Below, one piece after another: positions 12,419 to 25,388 of a stretch of DNA of 64,000 nucleotides. Location: NCBI GenBank assembly GCA_003344405.1, contig NOWV01000008.1, positions 124,001-188,000 of the forward strand. The letters are read 5' to 3'. The first letter of the stretch is position 1. Every line of letters starts with the position of its first letter. The notes beneath the pieces are model-generated. The model searched no databases. It was not told the origin of the DNA and saw only the letters and a program-made list of their open reading frames with translations. This DNA comes from Trichoplax sp. H2 (lineage: Eukaryota; Placozoa; Uniplacotomia; Trichoplacea). The position numbers and the translations under genes were made by a program.

Positions 12419-15400
12419 ATGTTTCGAATTAGTAAAAAAAGTAAAGAGAAAGATAAAGATCGCGATAAAAAAATCGATGGGAAAAAGAGTAAGAAAGAGA
12501 AAAAAACACGCGAAAGAGCTTATTATATGGTAGGAGAGGATGATGAACGAAAGCAAACTTTACCGTTAATGCAACAATCAGGCGGCGATGAGGATATGGA
12601 AACCAGTAGTTATACTGGTAGTCAATATGAAAGGACCAATAGTGGCGGCAGTCATCATGGTAGTAGTAGTAATGTTAGTAGTAGTTTTTGGGGATCCAAG
12701 AAAGTCTATCATATTCAACGTGAACATGCTAACTTGAGGAAAGAAACGACTACGAATCAATCCAATACCAAGACTGGTAGTCATAACGATTTAAGAATGT
12801 CACCTCCTCCTATTTCCAAGCGTAAAAGTTCACTTAAATTTATCCCTAAAGTCAATCAACAACGTTCCGATTGGTCAGCTACGTCCAGTGGTAAAAATCC
12901 AACGCCAAATCAACCTTCTCTTCCTCCTTCTTCTACCGAATCGACTACCAAAGCAACTGTCATTACACAAATGCGTAATATTAGCAGTGATCGTATCTCT
13001 CATCGCCCGTTGAAAAAGGTCGAAGAAACGATCTGTGCTGAATTTGCTAGTGGACAAGATGCAGCTGCGACCAATACAAGCCATCCAAGTGATGCAAATC
13101 GACAAACACTAACTCTCTCTTTACCCCCGTTAAAGCCATTATTTACGACCGATGTCTCACGAACGGTAACCATCCCAACGCAAACTCTCATCGCTCATCA
13201 TGGCGTTAAAGTTCAACAGGAAAATTTAACGCGTTTACGTAGCCGTAGTCAAAGTACAATCTTTTTACTTCATGGCATTGATGATATTCTACTTGGCGAT
13301 CGATTATTAACGATTGATGGTGTTTCTGTGGAAAGGAAAAGTCTACAAGAGATACGCCAATTATTAGCATTGGCTAGTAGGAATGGTGATGCTGCCACCA
13401 TGACAAAACTCACGGTAGTGCCTATCCCTGATCTTTATGAATTATATGCTCGAATTGATCGAAAATATCAACTACAACCACAAGACCATGATCAGGTTAG
13501 TCCAATATTCTTGTCTAATTATCATCTCTATCTTACACTACATCAATTTTATTCATTCTGCCTTCAAGTCCATCAATTGATGATGATGATGATTAAGTTA
13601 TCAAACAATAATCAATAAAGTGATCATGTTTTTATCACTACACTCCATGCGATGCAAAATGCTCTTTTATGGGTTGTTTGAGGCCAGAGATTATTTTGAT
13701 TGCTTTGCCTCTGTCTAATATAAAATATCCCTTACTCTTTCTGCACCCAAATTGAATTGAATGATTGCTCATATCGGTAATATCTTTTCTACTTCCTCTT
13801 TGATGCAATCATGTTAAAAATCAACTTCCAAATCCATCAACCCTAGTGTCGAGTGTCTCTCTCTCTTTCTCTTTGCAGTCACAAATCGAATTGAATGATT
13901 GCTCATATCCGTCAAAATAGCTTTTCTACTCTCTCCTTGATGTAATCATGTTTCAAATCCATCAACCCTAGTGTCGAGTGTCTCTCTCTCTTTCTCTTTG
14001 CAGTCACAAATCGAATTGAATGACTGCTCATATCCGTCAAAATAGCTTTCTACTCTCCTTGATGTAATCATCTTCAAAATCCATGAACCCTAGTGTAGAA
14101 CTTCCCTCTGTGTTTGCAGAGACAAATGGAATTGAAAGATTGCTCATATCCGTAATATGCTTTCTAGTAGTTCATTGACGCAATCATGTTGCAAATCCAA
14201 TTCAAAATCCATCATCATCATCTTAACAACACCTATTCACTATTTAGGATCGCCATGACGCCATGCCCCTGGGCAAAAAGATGATGTAGAGTATCAAGAA
14301 CAGCTTGATTTTTTTTCTCTCCTCTCTTTTCGCATTTTTTTTTTAATGACGCTGGTCGATCGTAAAATAGTGTAGGCCACAACACTAGCGGCCCGCTATC
14401 GCAGTGATTTTGAATGGATTGCTCATGACTAGGTAGAACCTAAATAGTTGGATGGAAAATGCTATCCTAGCGTAATGGTGCACATCATGACTGCAAAATC
14501 AATATGTATACTATTGAAGGCCAATGGCATACAACTAATTAACGATGCCTTAACAAATTGATTCATTATCCCACTGGAAAACTGATGTAAAATGCCTTAA
14601 ATAGTTAAAGTAGAAATGGACATCCAATATAGCGATACCAATGTAAAGGAATATGAATAATATTCTAATCGAATTAATTAGGCGATAGGAAAATGGACGA
14701 GAAGCTAGCAGAATCTAGATAGATAAAATTCAAGTTGCTGCGGACTGTTGAAAAGTAAAAATTGATATCACCCTTTCGATCTGATACCAGATCGAAAGGG
14801 TGATAAATTAAAATCCACATCCACTTTTCGATCAAATAGGAGCAGTATGAAAAATGATCAGATCGATCTGGTCATTAAATGAAATTGACATGTAGTTTTA
14901 CATCAATTAGTGAAAGAGTACGATGAAGAAGAACCAAATCGATATTATGATCAAATCTACATCGACTTTTCAATCCAGTACCATGTAGAAGAACCAAATT
15001 GATACTTCGATCTAGTTTTACGTTCAAATAGTGTAATTGTACGATGAAGAAGAACCAGATCGATTGGGTGATCAATTGAAATTTAGATGTAGTAAAAGTG
15101 TACGATCAAGAAAAACCAAATCGATCAAATGATAAAAATTACATCATGTTTTCAAGTTAATAGATGTATAATGAAGCCAATTCGTGAAATCGACATCAAC
15201 TTTTCGATCAAATAAGATGAAAAATAAGCAAATCGATCAGATGATAAATTGAAATTAGAATTTCAATGACATCTAGTTTTACATCAAATAGTGAAAATGA
15301 TCGATGAAGAAGAATAAGCAGAGCAGATCGATCAGGTCATGCATACATCAATTGAAATCGACATCAAGGTTTACATTCAGTTTGATCTTTCTATCAAACT

Positions 15401-18400
15401 CATGTACGATAATCGAGAATCGGATTGATTAGTGGTTGTAGACTGTTGAAAAAGTAAAATCTACAATAGCTTTACATCCTATACCTCTACGTTAAAGAAA
15501 ACTTGCATCAGGCAATGGAGAAATCGCCGCTAAATACACGCTAAACCTACTCCTGCCAAATGGAATAGCCAATTGTTGAACTCGATATCTCTTATATCAT
15601 CAATAGGATTAGTAGTTTCTTAATCAATTATGATGTCAATACAACATGAATTACTATATTTCTTTGGGCAATCTACATGATTTACCTAAGCTCCATATCG
15701 TTGTGATGCATATCGGTGCTACATTGCAAACAGTAAACTAGCAGAAATAGATATACAGTAAAATTGATTCGGAATGAATGGAAAAATACTTTATTCTAAT
15801 AGTACACGCTCTAGCAATCCTGAATATTGAGGATTTCATCGATGACATATTTGGCTAATACATGAAGTAATCCTTCTCCTCCATTAAATATAAAATAAAC
15901 GTTGAAGGCCTTCAACAAATTATTCGATCGTATAAAATGAAATCTAATTTACTCAACAAAAACAAATGACCACAGCTGGCGAACAACAAATACACATCCA
16001 TCCTCAATGCCTAATTGGCTATTTTTGCCTTGCTATTTTATTATGGTTGTTACCTCTGCAAGAAAATCAAAATCAATTGAATCTGACAGTAGCAATACAA
16101 TATTACTGACTAGAATCATTCCACTTCGGAAGCACTTTTTTAATTTAAGGTGGACCTTTTTCAAGCACAATTATATTTCATTTTCGTATTTGTTAGTTTA
16201 TTCGTGATTTCGACGCAAAGCGATATTCACGCTAAACTGATGTATCGAAATCAATTTAATGTAGCATAATAAATAGAAACTAGATCTTCTTAACCATCTA
16301 ATTCAAGGGTGAAATTGCTCTTATTATACATCGACGTAATTATGTAATCGAAAGTCGACAATTGATGAAAACATGTTTCTACTCGCTATTTGCTACTTTA
16401 TGGATGATTTGGTGCAGAGCAATATCCGCGTTATATTGGCATGTCTTATAAATATTGAAATCCGTTTAATAATCGAGTAGAGTTAGTAGAAACGAGACAG
16501 TGGATGAGTACGACTTTTGACTTCTTCAATTTCAACTTCTTGCCACCGTGTTAGTGATTTAACTGAGCGATATCATCGCTAAACATGCCTTGTAAATATC
16601 CAAATCTGGCTAATCTAGCAGTGTAAGTAGAAACTAGGCCTTGCTAACCAAGTTACTTCCAATGGACAATCTAGAACTACGACCATGTTTCAAATTCTTA
16701 TTCGCCAAGTATAAGGAATTTTGGTACAGAACGCTATCTACGCTAAACATGTTCTGTAAATATCGAAATCAATCTAATCCAGCAGAATAAGTCAAAACTA
16801 GGCCTTGTTAACCATGCCCTTCTTCTAAAGTAGACAATTGATGAGTACGACTATGTTTCAAGCTTGGTAATCATGCCTTATTTATTTAAATTAATTCAAT
16901 CTAGCACAATAAATAGAAATTAGACCTTCCTAACTAAATTATTCCAAGTTGACCATTTATCGCTACGCCAATATTTCAAATTTAGTAGGTAGATTGGCTT
17001 ACTATAAGTAATATTACCGCTAAGCAATATCGGCACTTAACGTGTCGTATAACTATCGATCATCTTATTTGGGAATTTTTCGATACGTCAATGATCATGA
17101 AGAAAGGATATATCAATAGATAATATTAACCAAACGAACAAAATAGCTTGCGAGCGTCTAAAATTTCTCCATGCTTGAAGAAAATAATCGTTACTGTTAA
17201 TAGTCACCAAGAAAGGACATCGCGAGGGACATATTAAATCATTTTTCTTCATCATTCGATTCAATTTTTCAATCGTGTGTAAAAATATACGATTGACAAG
17301 TATGGACTAGCCCATACTTTTGTTATCTACTGTACTGTACATTGATCAATCGATCAGTTATGAAATATAAATCGATCTATCGAATTAACAGCAAACTAGA
17401 TGAAATAGTTATTACATTATAGCAGATATCACCCTTTTATACTGTATAACAGATGGAGATCATTTACGTTATAGCATTGATTAATTATTAATCACATCAG
17501 CCATATTATTAAAACGTTCCATTGAGTTGTCATCAATTACCAAGTACAATGTTCAAGCGTTTTACTTCCTCTCTATTTGAATTACTATTTAACTTTATAC
17601 TGCCAAGTGGTTCACTTTTGTTCTGTCATGCAAATAAGAACCTAATTTTTAATAGTTTGATAACGATGAAGAGAAGATTTTATTTCCTTTTAACGATGGC
17701 TTAACCATAGACGACACAGAAGCATTGAACCGTATCACTATTTTAAAATGATAACTTTCTATTTTATATTATTGACTGCCATACTCTCGTGTAAATTATT
17801 ATAACTTACTTTCCGATAATTGGATTGCAATTAAAAGGCAGTTATTTTTCTCTTCAATAATAGCTTAATGCTAATAAAGCTGATTTGGCATGGTTTTCTC
17901 ACGAGAATGGCTTCAGCAGTACTAAAATCATTCCCAAAGATTACAATACCAATGCAGGTAAACTTCGATAGCCCTTGAATTCTACAACAGGATACTTATG
18001 TAAAAGACGTGTGTATCAATATGTACGATTCTCTTACTGCAGTACTGTAGCAAATGATTGAAACTACAGGTATTAACCATCGTGTAATAATATTGCGCCT
18101 TGATAACATCCGCATAATTATATGTTTACTGAAGTAGGCCTGTCGTAGTAAAATTAACTGTTAAAACAATCGTGTAGCAATCTTTCCTTACAGTAAAAGC
18201 ATGATTATTCATATACTATTGAAGTTGAATCTCGTTATAGATACAACAAAAACTAAACTGTAAGCGCTAATATAGAATTCCTACATTTTAGAAGCTATTC
18301 CCTTAGTCGATGAAGAAATAGATGAATCGGATACCATTTTATTGCGATTGGAAAATGGGACAGTAATCAAAGTCGATCATGATTCATGTCATAAAGTGAG

Positions 18401-21400
18401 TATGATCTAGTTATTCTGTCTATTTTAATTGTTATTTACCCTACTACTATATCTTCCTTATTCATAGGCTAATCCACCCTGGCTTGATCATGTTGAAGAT
18501 ATCACTGCGTTAAATTTCATCAATGAATCTAGCATCTTACATTTGCTTAGACAACGATATGGCAATAACTTGATACATACTTTTGCCGGGCCTGAACTTA
18601 TTGTAATTAATCCATTACATACACTGCCCATATATTCCGATAAGGTGTGAATTTGCTTCATTTCTAAACTTTTACGATTTAATATCTACATATGATGAGA
18701 ACGACATAATTCAATGGAATAAGTTCCTTCTAGTAATTGCTAGATGTGACGATAATAGTGTAATTAGGTGGACTTTTGCTGTCCATTTACGGATACCATC
18801 GTCTGTCAAGTAATTTAATTAATTAAATACGATAATAGAGATAGAGTTATAAAAGGTTACCGTCGTGTTATCATTTTTTGATAATGGATATTTTCCTTCG
18901 GTATTAATGTTTGTACTGTAGGTAGCGAAATTTTTCTATGGCTGCCAATTAGGAGATATGCCACCCCATATCTATGCCACCGTACAAGCTGCTTATAGGA
19001 ACATGCTATCGACTCTAGCTAACCAAGCTATAGTACTAATGGGACCTAGTGGTTCGGGCAAGACCACAAATGCACGTCTTATTATGTCGTATTTGACTAG
19101 TATTAAGTATTCTCCAATCGACCGATTACCAGGTTAAGAATAATATTTTAACCAACTGAGTATTAGTAGTTATTAAAATTGCTAATCATGATAATTAAAG
19201 ATATCAAATTATATCCATTCTAGAAAAACTCAAAGCTGCTAACATGTTGTTGGATGCCTTTGGTACAGCTAAAACCTCTATCAATGATAAAGCTAGCAGA
19301 TACATTAACCTAACATCGTTAGATTTTGACAATGCGGGAAATTTTGTTGGAGCGTCAATACAGGTTTACATAGAAATCTTTCTTGACTTCATACTCCACT
19401 ACTGACAACATTTCTTTTTCATATCAGGCGCATCTTCTTGAAAGATCTCGAATTATTAGAAAACCAGACTTTGAAGGAACATTTTCAATATTTCACCAAC
19501 TGCTACATGGTAGTGATGCTACATTAAGGTAGACAGACACCTTAGTCCTTTTTATTGAAAGTAGGAACCTGAATGATATGATAACTTTAATCTTTAATCA
19601 TTGCTATATAAATCTTCTTTTCATCTCAGGACTGATCTACAATTAAACCTTGAAAATTCAGGAAATAACCGTTTCATAAACTCAAGCGATTCGGTAGGTA
19701 ACCCGACTGTATTGCTTTGTATAAAGTCGCCTCATGAGCTTGTCATCAGGCTTAAGATGACTTAAAATACTATTAAAAGTTTGCTAATAATGTAATTAAT
19801 TAATTTAATCTTTCATTTATTCTTTTATCTATAAGATAACGGATAAACAAAATGATATTAGCAATTGGGCAAAAGTACAAAATGCTTTTCAACTATTAGG
19901 AATATCAAAAGAGAATGCTAAGGGTATATGGTTTATTCTAGCTGGAATATATCATTTAGGATTCATCAATGTTGTTACAGGTATAGCCAAGATAACATTA
20001 CTCTAATTAATTATTGGATACTTTATTTATCGGATAAACACTTTTTCCATTGACGCTAGAATCAATATTCAAGAATAGTATTAATGTATTCGTATAATTT
20101 TTTAGCGGAAAATAGTAACAAGATTCATTATGAAGATCCAATGGCTGCACAAAGAGCTGCCAATATCTTGGGAATTACGCAAGAAGAATTATCACGAATA
20201 ATATTCAATGTAAAGCCCTCATCACAAGTTACTGGAAGTAACACACTGTCCACTTCGAGCTCAATTTCTAGCTTACACTCAGAAAGTCCGCCAATGTCTC
20301 CTATGGGCTCAACAATAGAATCTTACGTTAGAAATGTCGATGGTTTAGCAATGGCGCTATATGATGAATTATTTTCTATCATACTATCGATTATTAATGG
20401 TAGCCTTATGTCACAAACAGTGCATAGTAAGCATTCAATAACGATATTGGATGTACCTGGATTGCAAAATTATGATGGTAGTCGTCCATCAGGATTCGAT
20501 GATATGATATTTAATTATGCGCAAGAACGGGTCCAGGCCTATTATCATAATAAAACAATCTCTGGCGTTTTAGACAGATACGATCAAGAATATATTGATA
20601 TTAGTTACTCTAGTGATTCTGCTATATCGCCTAACGAATTGGTATCGCTATTTGACAAAGCTCCAAGCCAAGGATCTCGAAGACACAGTACAGTTCGAGG
20701 TGACCAAAAGGGTCTATTGCGACATCTTGATGAAGAATCAGGATATAGTGGCTCAACTGAAGCAGGCTTTATCGAGCGTCTACACTTTTATAATAGCGAC
20801 TCCGGGAAAAGTCACTCACTTAAATTTAGTGATAATAGAGAATCGTTTATTATTTCCCATTGCCAAAATTCGTTCGATATTGAATACAACGCCAGCAAAT
20901 GGTTACGTTATGCTAAAGATTTTCTATTACAAAGGCAGGCTACTAGCATATTAAGTAGTTCCTCTAGGTCTATGATAGGCTTAGCTTATCAAGGCTTTAC
21001 ACGTTCTCAATCCTTACATCTTAAGCCTACTAGTCCATCCAGATTGAGAGGTTCAGTAAGTTCTCTGCATAAGGTGAACATTCGTGGAGGTGTTAAAAAG
21101 ACTGCGCCTTGTTTTAGGCCTATCTTCGAAATGGATGGTGTTTTAGATAGCCTTCGACGCACTACTGTTCGATTTATTCATTGTCTGGTTTCAAAGCATC
21201 ATCAGACATCAGATAGTGGTAAAAAGACTAGCGATGAATTATTTAATATACCTTTAATGCGTAAACAATTAAGCGCATCTGAATTGATCGAATCTGTTCG
21301 AATATTTCGAGTTGGATATCCTGAAAATGTTCCCTATGGAGAATTCCGATTCCGCTTTGGAGTACTCGCCTCAGCAGATAAAAGGACTAAGGGACCCATA

Positions 21401-24400
21401 ATAGACGAAAAGACTGCAGCGAAAGAATTAGTAGAAGAACTAGAATTAGACAGATCAACTTATCGCTTTGGTTTAACACAGATATTTTTCAGAGCTACGG
21501 CATTCTATCGCTTAGTAAATGCACGTGATGAAAAAATAACCGATTCTTTAATTGGCGTGCAAGCATATTGCAGAGGCTACCTATCTAGACGCAAGCTTGA
21601 TAAATTAAGATACCAACGGACAGCAATTGAATGCATCCAGAAAAACTTTAGAAAATACTTGGTATTACGCCAGTGGAATTGGTGGCGTCTACTTACAAAA
21701 GTATTACCATTAATTCAAGTTAATCGAACTGAAGAAGAAATTAAAGAGAAAGATTCTCAACTTGAATCCTTAAATGCTCGTATTGCTAAGCTAGAAGGAG
21801 AAAAAAATAGTTTACACGATGAAAAAATCGAATTAGAGATGAAAGTTACTGAATTATCAGTAGCATTAGCTGAAGAGCAAAATAACGCTACTGGCACGGC
21901 CGAAATGCTAGAAGAAGAATCCAACTCGAGGAGACGCTTGGAAGAGGAGTATGCTGAACTTAAATCAGAATTAGACGAAGTGACAAATCAAAATAATCAA
22001 TTAGCAACAGATTTACTAGCAGCACAATCGAGACAATATAGAGATGAGAGGACAGACCGCATTGAAGAATCAGATGAAGAATCCGACAAAGAGAGTCGCT
22101 ATTCTGATAAAATTAGATCGTTACAAAGAGAACATGATTTAGCAATGAAGCGCCTGAAAGATAGAGCTGAGGAAGAAATGGGAAATTATGTTACTGCAAG
22201 GCGCGATGCTGATCGAAAAGCTGCTGCTCTATTTGATGATAACGAGCATCTACAACGTGCTTTAAATCAAGCAAAGAAGAAATCTCAGCGCTTAACAACA
22301 GACCTTGAAGATACTAGATTGCTGTTAGAAGGATACCAAAATAAAAACTTCGAACTTGAAAAGAAGCAGAGAAAGTTCGATTCTGAACTTAGTAAAGTCA
22401 GAGATGCGGTTGAACAGGAGAGGAATTTAAAAGAAATAGCATCTAAGGAGAAAATGGGGCTACAAACTGACTGTTATAAGAATGAGCAACTCATTGAGGT
22501 AATCTAGTATAAAAAATATCCTGTCTTGGCATTGCACTTGTATATACGTTATCATCGATAAAATTATATCTAATACTAGAAGCTGATAGATATGTGATTG
22601 TTTAATATGTAATCTAGTATAAAAAGAATGTAATGTCTTGGCATTGTACTTGTATATACGTTATTATCGATATAATTGTATCTAATTCTAGAAACTAATA
22701 AATATGTGGTTGTTTAATATGTATTAGGAATTACAACAAGGAATGAATCGATTAAAGCGTGAAAATGAAAGACTTAATGAAGAATTAAAGGAAGTAGTAT
22801 CACATGGTAACAAGGGTGAAAATCAATTAAATCAATTAAAAAGAAGTAAGAAAGATCTTGAGGTCAAAATCGATGAATTAAATGAAGAACTTGATGATCA
22901 AGCTGGCCAAATACAGCAATTAGAGCAGGTATTTTGACAAAAATTTAATTGAAATCATCTTTAACGCAATTAATGATTAATTTAGCGTTATTAGCGTTAC
23001 AATATTATCGAATAAAAAAATATAAAAAAGTATTATTAATTTATCTATTTTAGGCAAAATTGAAATTAGAGATGGCAACACAAAATGCTAAACTTAAGTA
23101 TCAAAAAGAGATAGAATCAAAAGAAGAAGAACTAGAAAATATCCGCTCAAACTTACAGAAAAGAGTAAAATTATTAGAAGATCAGCTTGAAGATGAGTAT
23201 CGTGACAAAACTGCAGCCCAAAAAGCCCGCCGTGAAGCAGAAAGACAATTACAGGAAGCACGAGACATCGAAACGAGACGCGATGTAGAAACGGAAAAGA
23301 AATTAAGAAGAGACCTTCGAAGAGCTAAGGCTTTACTGTTAGATTCGCAAATGGCAAATCAATCTCAGGTTCTTTAATTTGCGCCAAGTTTTAATGTATT
23401 TGTAATCGTGTTAGATGTACTCGTATATAAAAATTGTAATTAACATGTCACTATTATCTATCTTAATAGAATAAAGGAAAATCTTTAGGGAATGTAAGAG
23501 AGCTACGAGATCGAATTGAAGAACTGGAGGCAGAACTGAGGACCGCTCAGAAATCGGCACGAAATCTCCAAAGCGATTATGACGAGCAGCAAGAAGAAGT
23601 TGAAGAATTAGAAAAGAAATGTAAAGACGTAAGTGATAGCTTCATACTTTTTTACTACAGTTTAATAGAATTTGATATTACTTCAAAGCATACTACATAA
23701 ACGTTCATATTGTACACGTATTGATATACCAATGTGATCTACAGCTGGAAACTCGTCTTGCGGTTGTAACTGAAGATAGAAACGAATTACAAGCTAAGGC
23801 AATGGACGATGAAGCAGAAGTGGATGAAATTATCAGAAAGCAACAGTCTCAGACTAAATCGGTACTTTTCCCTGTCTCTATGTTGGAATACTTTCTCTTT
23901 TTCATAAACACAACCGATTGCGTTAGTTAACGTAACTGCTAAAATTTTAGTATGCAGATCTGCAGAAGCAGTTACAAGAATTATTGGGACAGGTTCATAA
24001 CCTAGAGGAGGAAAAGAGTAAACTAGTCCAAGAGGTAACTGAAATCTTACGTTGTCACTGTAGGCCTAAACGGAGTACATTATTTGTAATTTGATGTCAC
24101 TGTGTATCTAATCTTTAGTCTTTTGTACAATTGTAATTGCTTACCAATGCTTTTATATACAGATAAATAATTACAAGACTCGGGTCTCGCATTTGGAAAG
24201 TGATACAATCGATAGAGTTTATCTAACTACGGCGGAATCTAAGGTTTGATCATATGCAAGTCTAAAAATTTTTACTTCCAACTCCCTCAGCGAACCTATT
24301 CTATCTTGCTGGATGGATAAGAATAATAAACATATGAGCTATCTTAAGTAAATAGTTTTGTTTTACATTTATGCATTAGGCAAGAGCATTAGAACAAAGG

Positions 24401-25388
24401 TTAGAAACAGAAATGATGACCAAAAGTCGTATGGAGGTATATTCGACATTTTTTCCACTTTTATTAAACTAATTTTCACCAGCTATTAAAGTCAAATATT
24501 ATATTCTCCGATCCCTTTGTCTCGCTTTATAGACTACTGTTAATCGTGTCAAGAAGAATGTAGAACGAGTAAAAGAAGAGAAAGATCAACTAGAGCGAAG
24601 TGTCCAACAAGCTCAGGAGAAGATCAAACAGTATGAAGCCTTCGTTTCATTATCTCATACAGTGACATTTATAGTACTTAGTTGAGATTTATTTATTCTG
24701 TCTTAATCCATTTTTAATTTAAGCAATAATCGAGAGCAAAGATCGCTACGTGAGGAAATTAGGGACTTACATCGTAAAATATCTGAACAACAAAAGAAAA
24801 CCGCTGACTCTGTATGATATTTGCTTTGCAATTGATATAATCTTTATTACCAGTAAGAAATAACACGTTTTTGTAACCTTGAATCCATAGGAGGCTGAAT
24901 TGGAAAATTTGCAAGCTGATTATGAAGGAGTTACTGCTCAATTGAAAGTTGCCAATAACAGAATCTTTGCCCTACAACAAGCTATTGAGGAAAACCTGGA
25001 AGTCGATTCCGATGAATCCAGTGATAAATCCTCAGATGATGCATTCGATAGTACACTGGACGATGAATATTTTCGTAAGACTCCCGACTCGAGCAAACGT
25101 GGCTTGTACAGACATGATAGTAGCCAAGATTTTGAAGCGAAACTAAAACGACAGACGTCATACGATAAATATGATACTGAGAAAATGAGACGGGCACGCA
25201 AACGCTACGATGATGACGATATGGACGAAAGAAATGCATTAAAAAGGGATCATACTTCCGAGAGTGATAACAGGCTAAGTGTTAAGCAAGGTTTAAGCGG
25301 TGGTCGATATCAACAAACTCATGACGATGACGATAACACTAAAAATCCAATGCCGCGACCTAAGAGTGGAGAAATGGTCGAAGTGTAA
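12419..25388 (+). CDS. MYO18A: Unconventional myosin-XVIII heavy chain (MYO18A/B ortholog), 20 exons
   Basis: Exons: 12419-13495, 17864-17957, 18292-18395, 18468-18644, 18922-19132, 19224-19363, 19428-19528, 19630-19693, 19836-19980, 20106-22498, 22728-22928, 23054-23368, 23470-23628, 23745-23861, 23951-24034, 24163-24243, 24380-24436, 24533-24630, 24724-24811, 24891-25388. All phases agree, giving 2067 aa against about 2050 for human MYO18A. A Lys/Glu-rich N-terminus ([18 protein letters not shown]) and disordered Ser-rich region lead to a PDZ-like domain near residues 230-335 (GDRLLTIDG). The motor has P-loop GPSGSGKT (525-532), switch I NDKASRY (575-581) and altered switch II DVPGLQ (820-825). 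An IQ motif lies near 1186-1207, then a long coiled coil and an acidic Ser-rich tail. In animals this class is a non-processive actin-binding, Golgi- and contractility-associated myosin. Repeats fill the 4.4-kb first intron. Confidence 0.95.
13740..14215. repeat. Intronic tandem repeat, unit about 125-135 bp, four copies
   Basis: In myosin intron 1, the phrase AATTGAATGATTGCTCATATC is followed by TTTTCTACT, GATG.AATCATGTT, AATCCATCAACCCTAGTGTC and a CT-rich run ending TTTGCAGT. Copies begin near 13750, 13880, 14005 and 14120; the middle two are nearly identical. Each ends in a pyrimidine tract plus CAG, which mimics a splice acceptor. Confidence 0.85.
14766..14805. repeat. Perfect 18-bp inverted repeat with 4-nt loop
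   Basis: Arms 14766-14783 and 14788-14805 (TATCACCCTTTCGATCTG and its exact complement) flank the loop ATAC. Pairing stops abruptly on the outer side. It lies in myosin intron 1 at the edge of a repeat array that carries related TTTTCGATC phrases. Confidence 0.9.
14810..15400. repeat. Intronic tandem repeat, period about 60 bp
   Basis: The phrase GATGAAGAAGAACCAAATCGAT recurs at 14922, 14982, 15042 and 15102 at about 60-bp steps, with decayed copies to about 15320. It alternates with ACATCGACTTTTCAATC or TAGTTTTACATCAAATAGTG, giving a 120-bp dimer feel. Located in myosin intron 1. Confidence 0.8.
16160..17060. repeat. Intronic diverged tandem repeat, unit about 150 bp
   Basis: Copies share GCGATAT.CGCTAAAC.TGT, then AAATATCGAAATC, then TAATC.AGCA..ATAAGTAGAAACTAG.CCTT, TAACCA and ACGAC.ATGTTTCAA. 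They are visible from about 16210, 16430, 16570, 16730 and 16880. The rest of myosin intron 1 (15400-16160 and 17060-17863) shows no gene or clear repeat. Confidence 0.7.
22499..22720. repeat. Tandem duplication of a 110-bp segment inside a myosin intron
   Basis: Intron 10 consists almost wholly of two copies (22499-22608 and 22609-22720) starting GTAATCTAGTATAAAAA and ending TTGTTTAATAT, followed by the real acceptor GTATTAG. The duplication therefore copied the donor-proximal sequence, including GTAATC, into the middle of the intron. Confidence 0.92.

Noticed and set aside
12308-12556. Minus-strand 82-codon ORF
   Set aside because: Antisense of the Lys/Glu-rich start of myosin-18; its Phe/Ile/Leu-rich peptide is the expected complement of AAA/GAA-rich coding sequence.
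14766-14805. Hairpin considered as a rho-independent terminator or microRNA precursor
   Set aside because: The genome is animal and the site is intronic with no T-run role. The stem is too short (18 bp) for a typical animal precursor, and placozoans are reported to lack canonical microRNAs.
20595-20954. 119-codon plus-strand ORF in another frame
   Set aside because: Overlaps the large myosin motor exon, whose frame is supported by switch II, converter and IQ motifs.
24938-25239. Antisense ORFs over the myosin-18 last exon
   Set aside because: The plus-strand frame here is the conserved acidic tail of myosin-18; the antisense frames are shadows.
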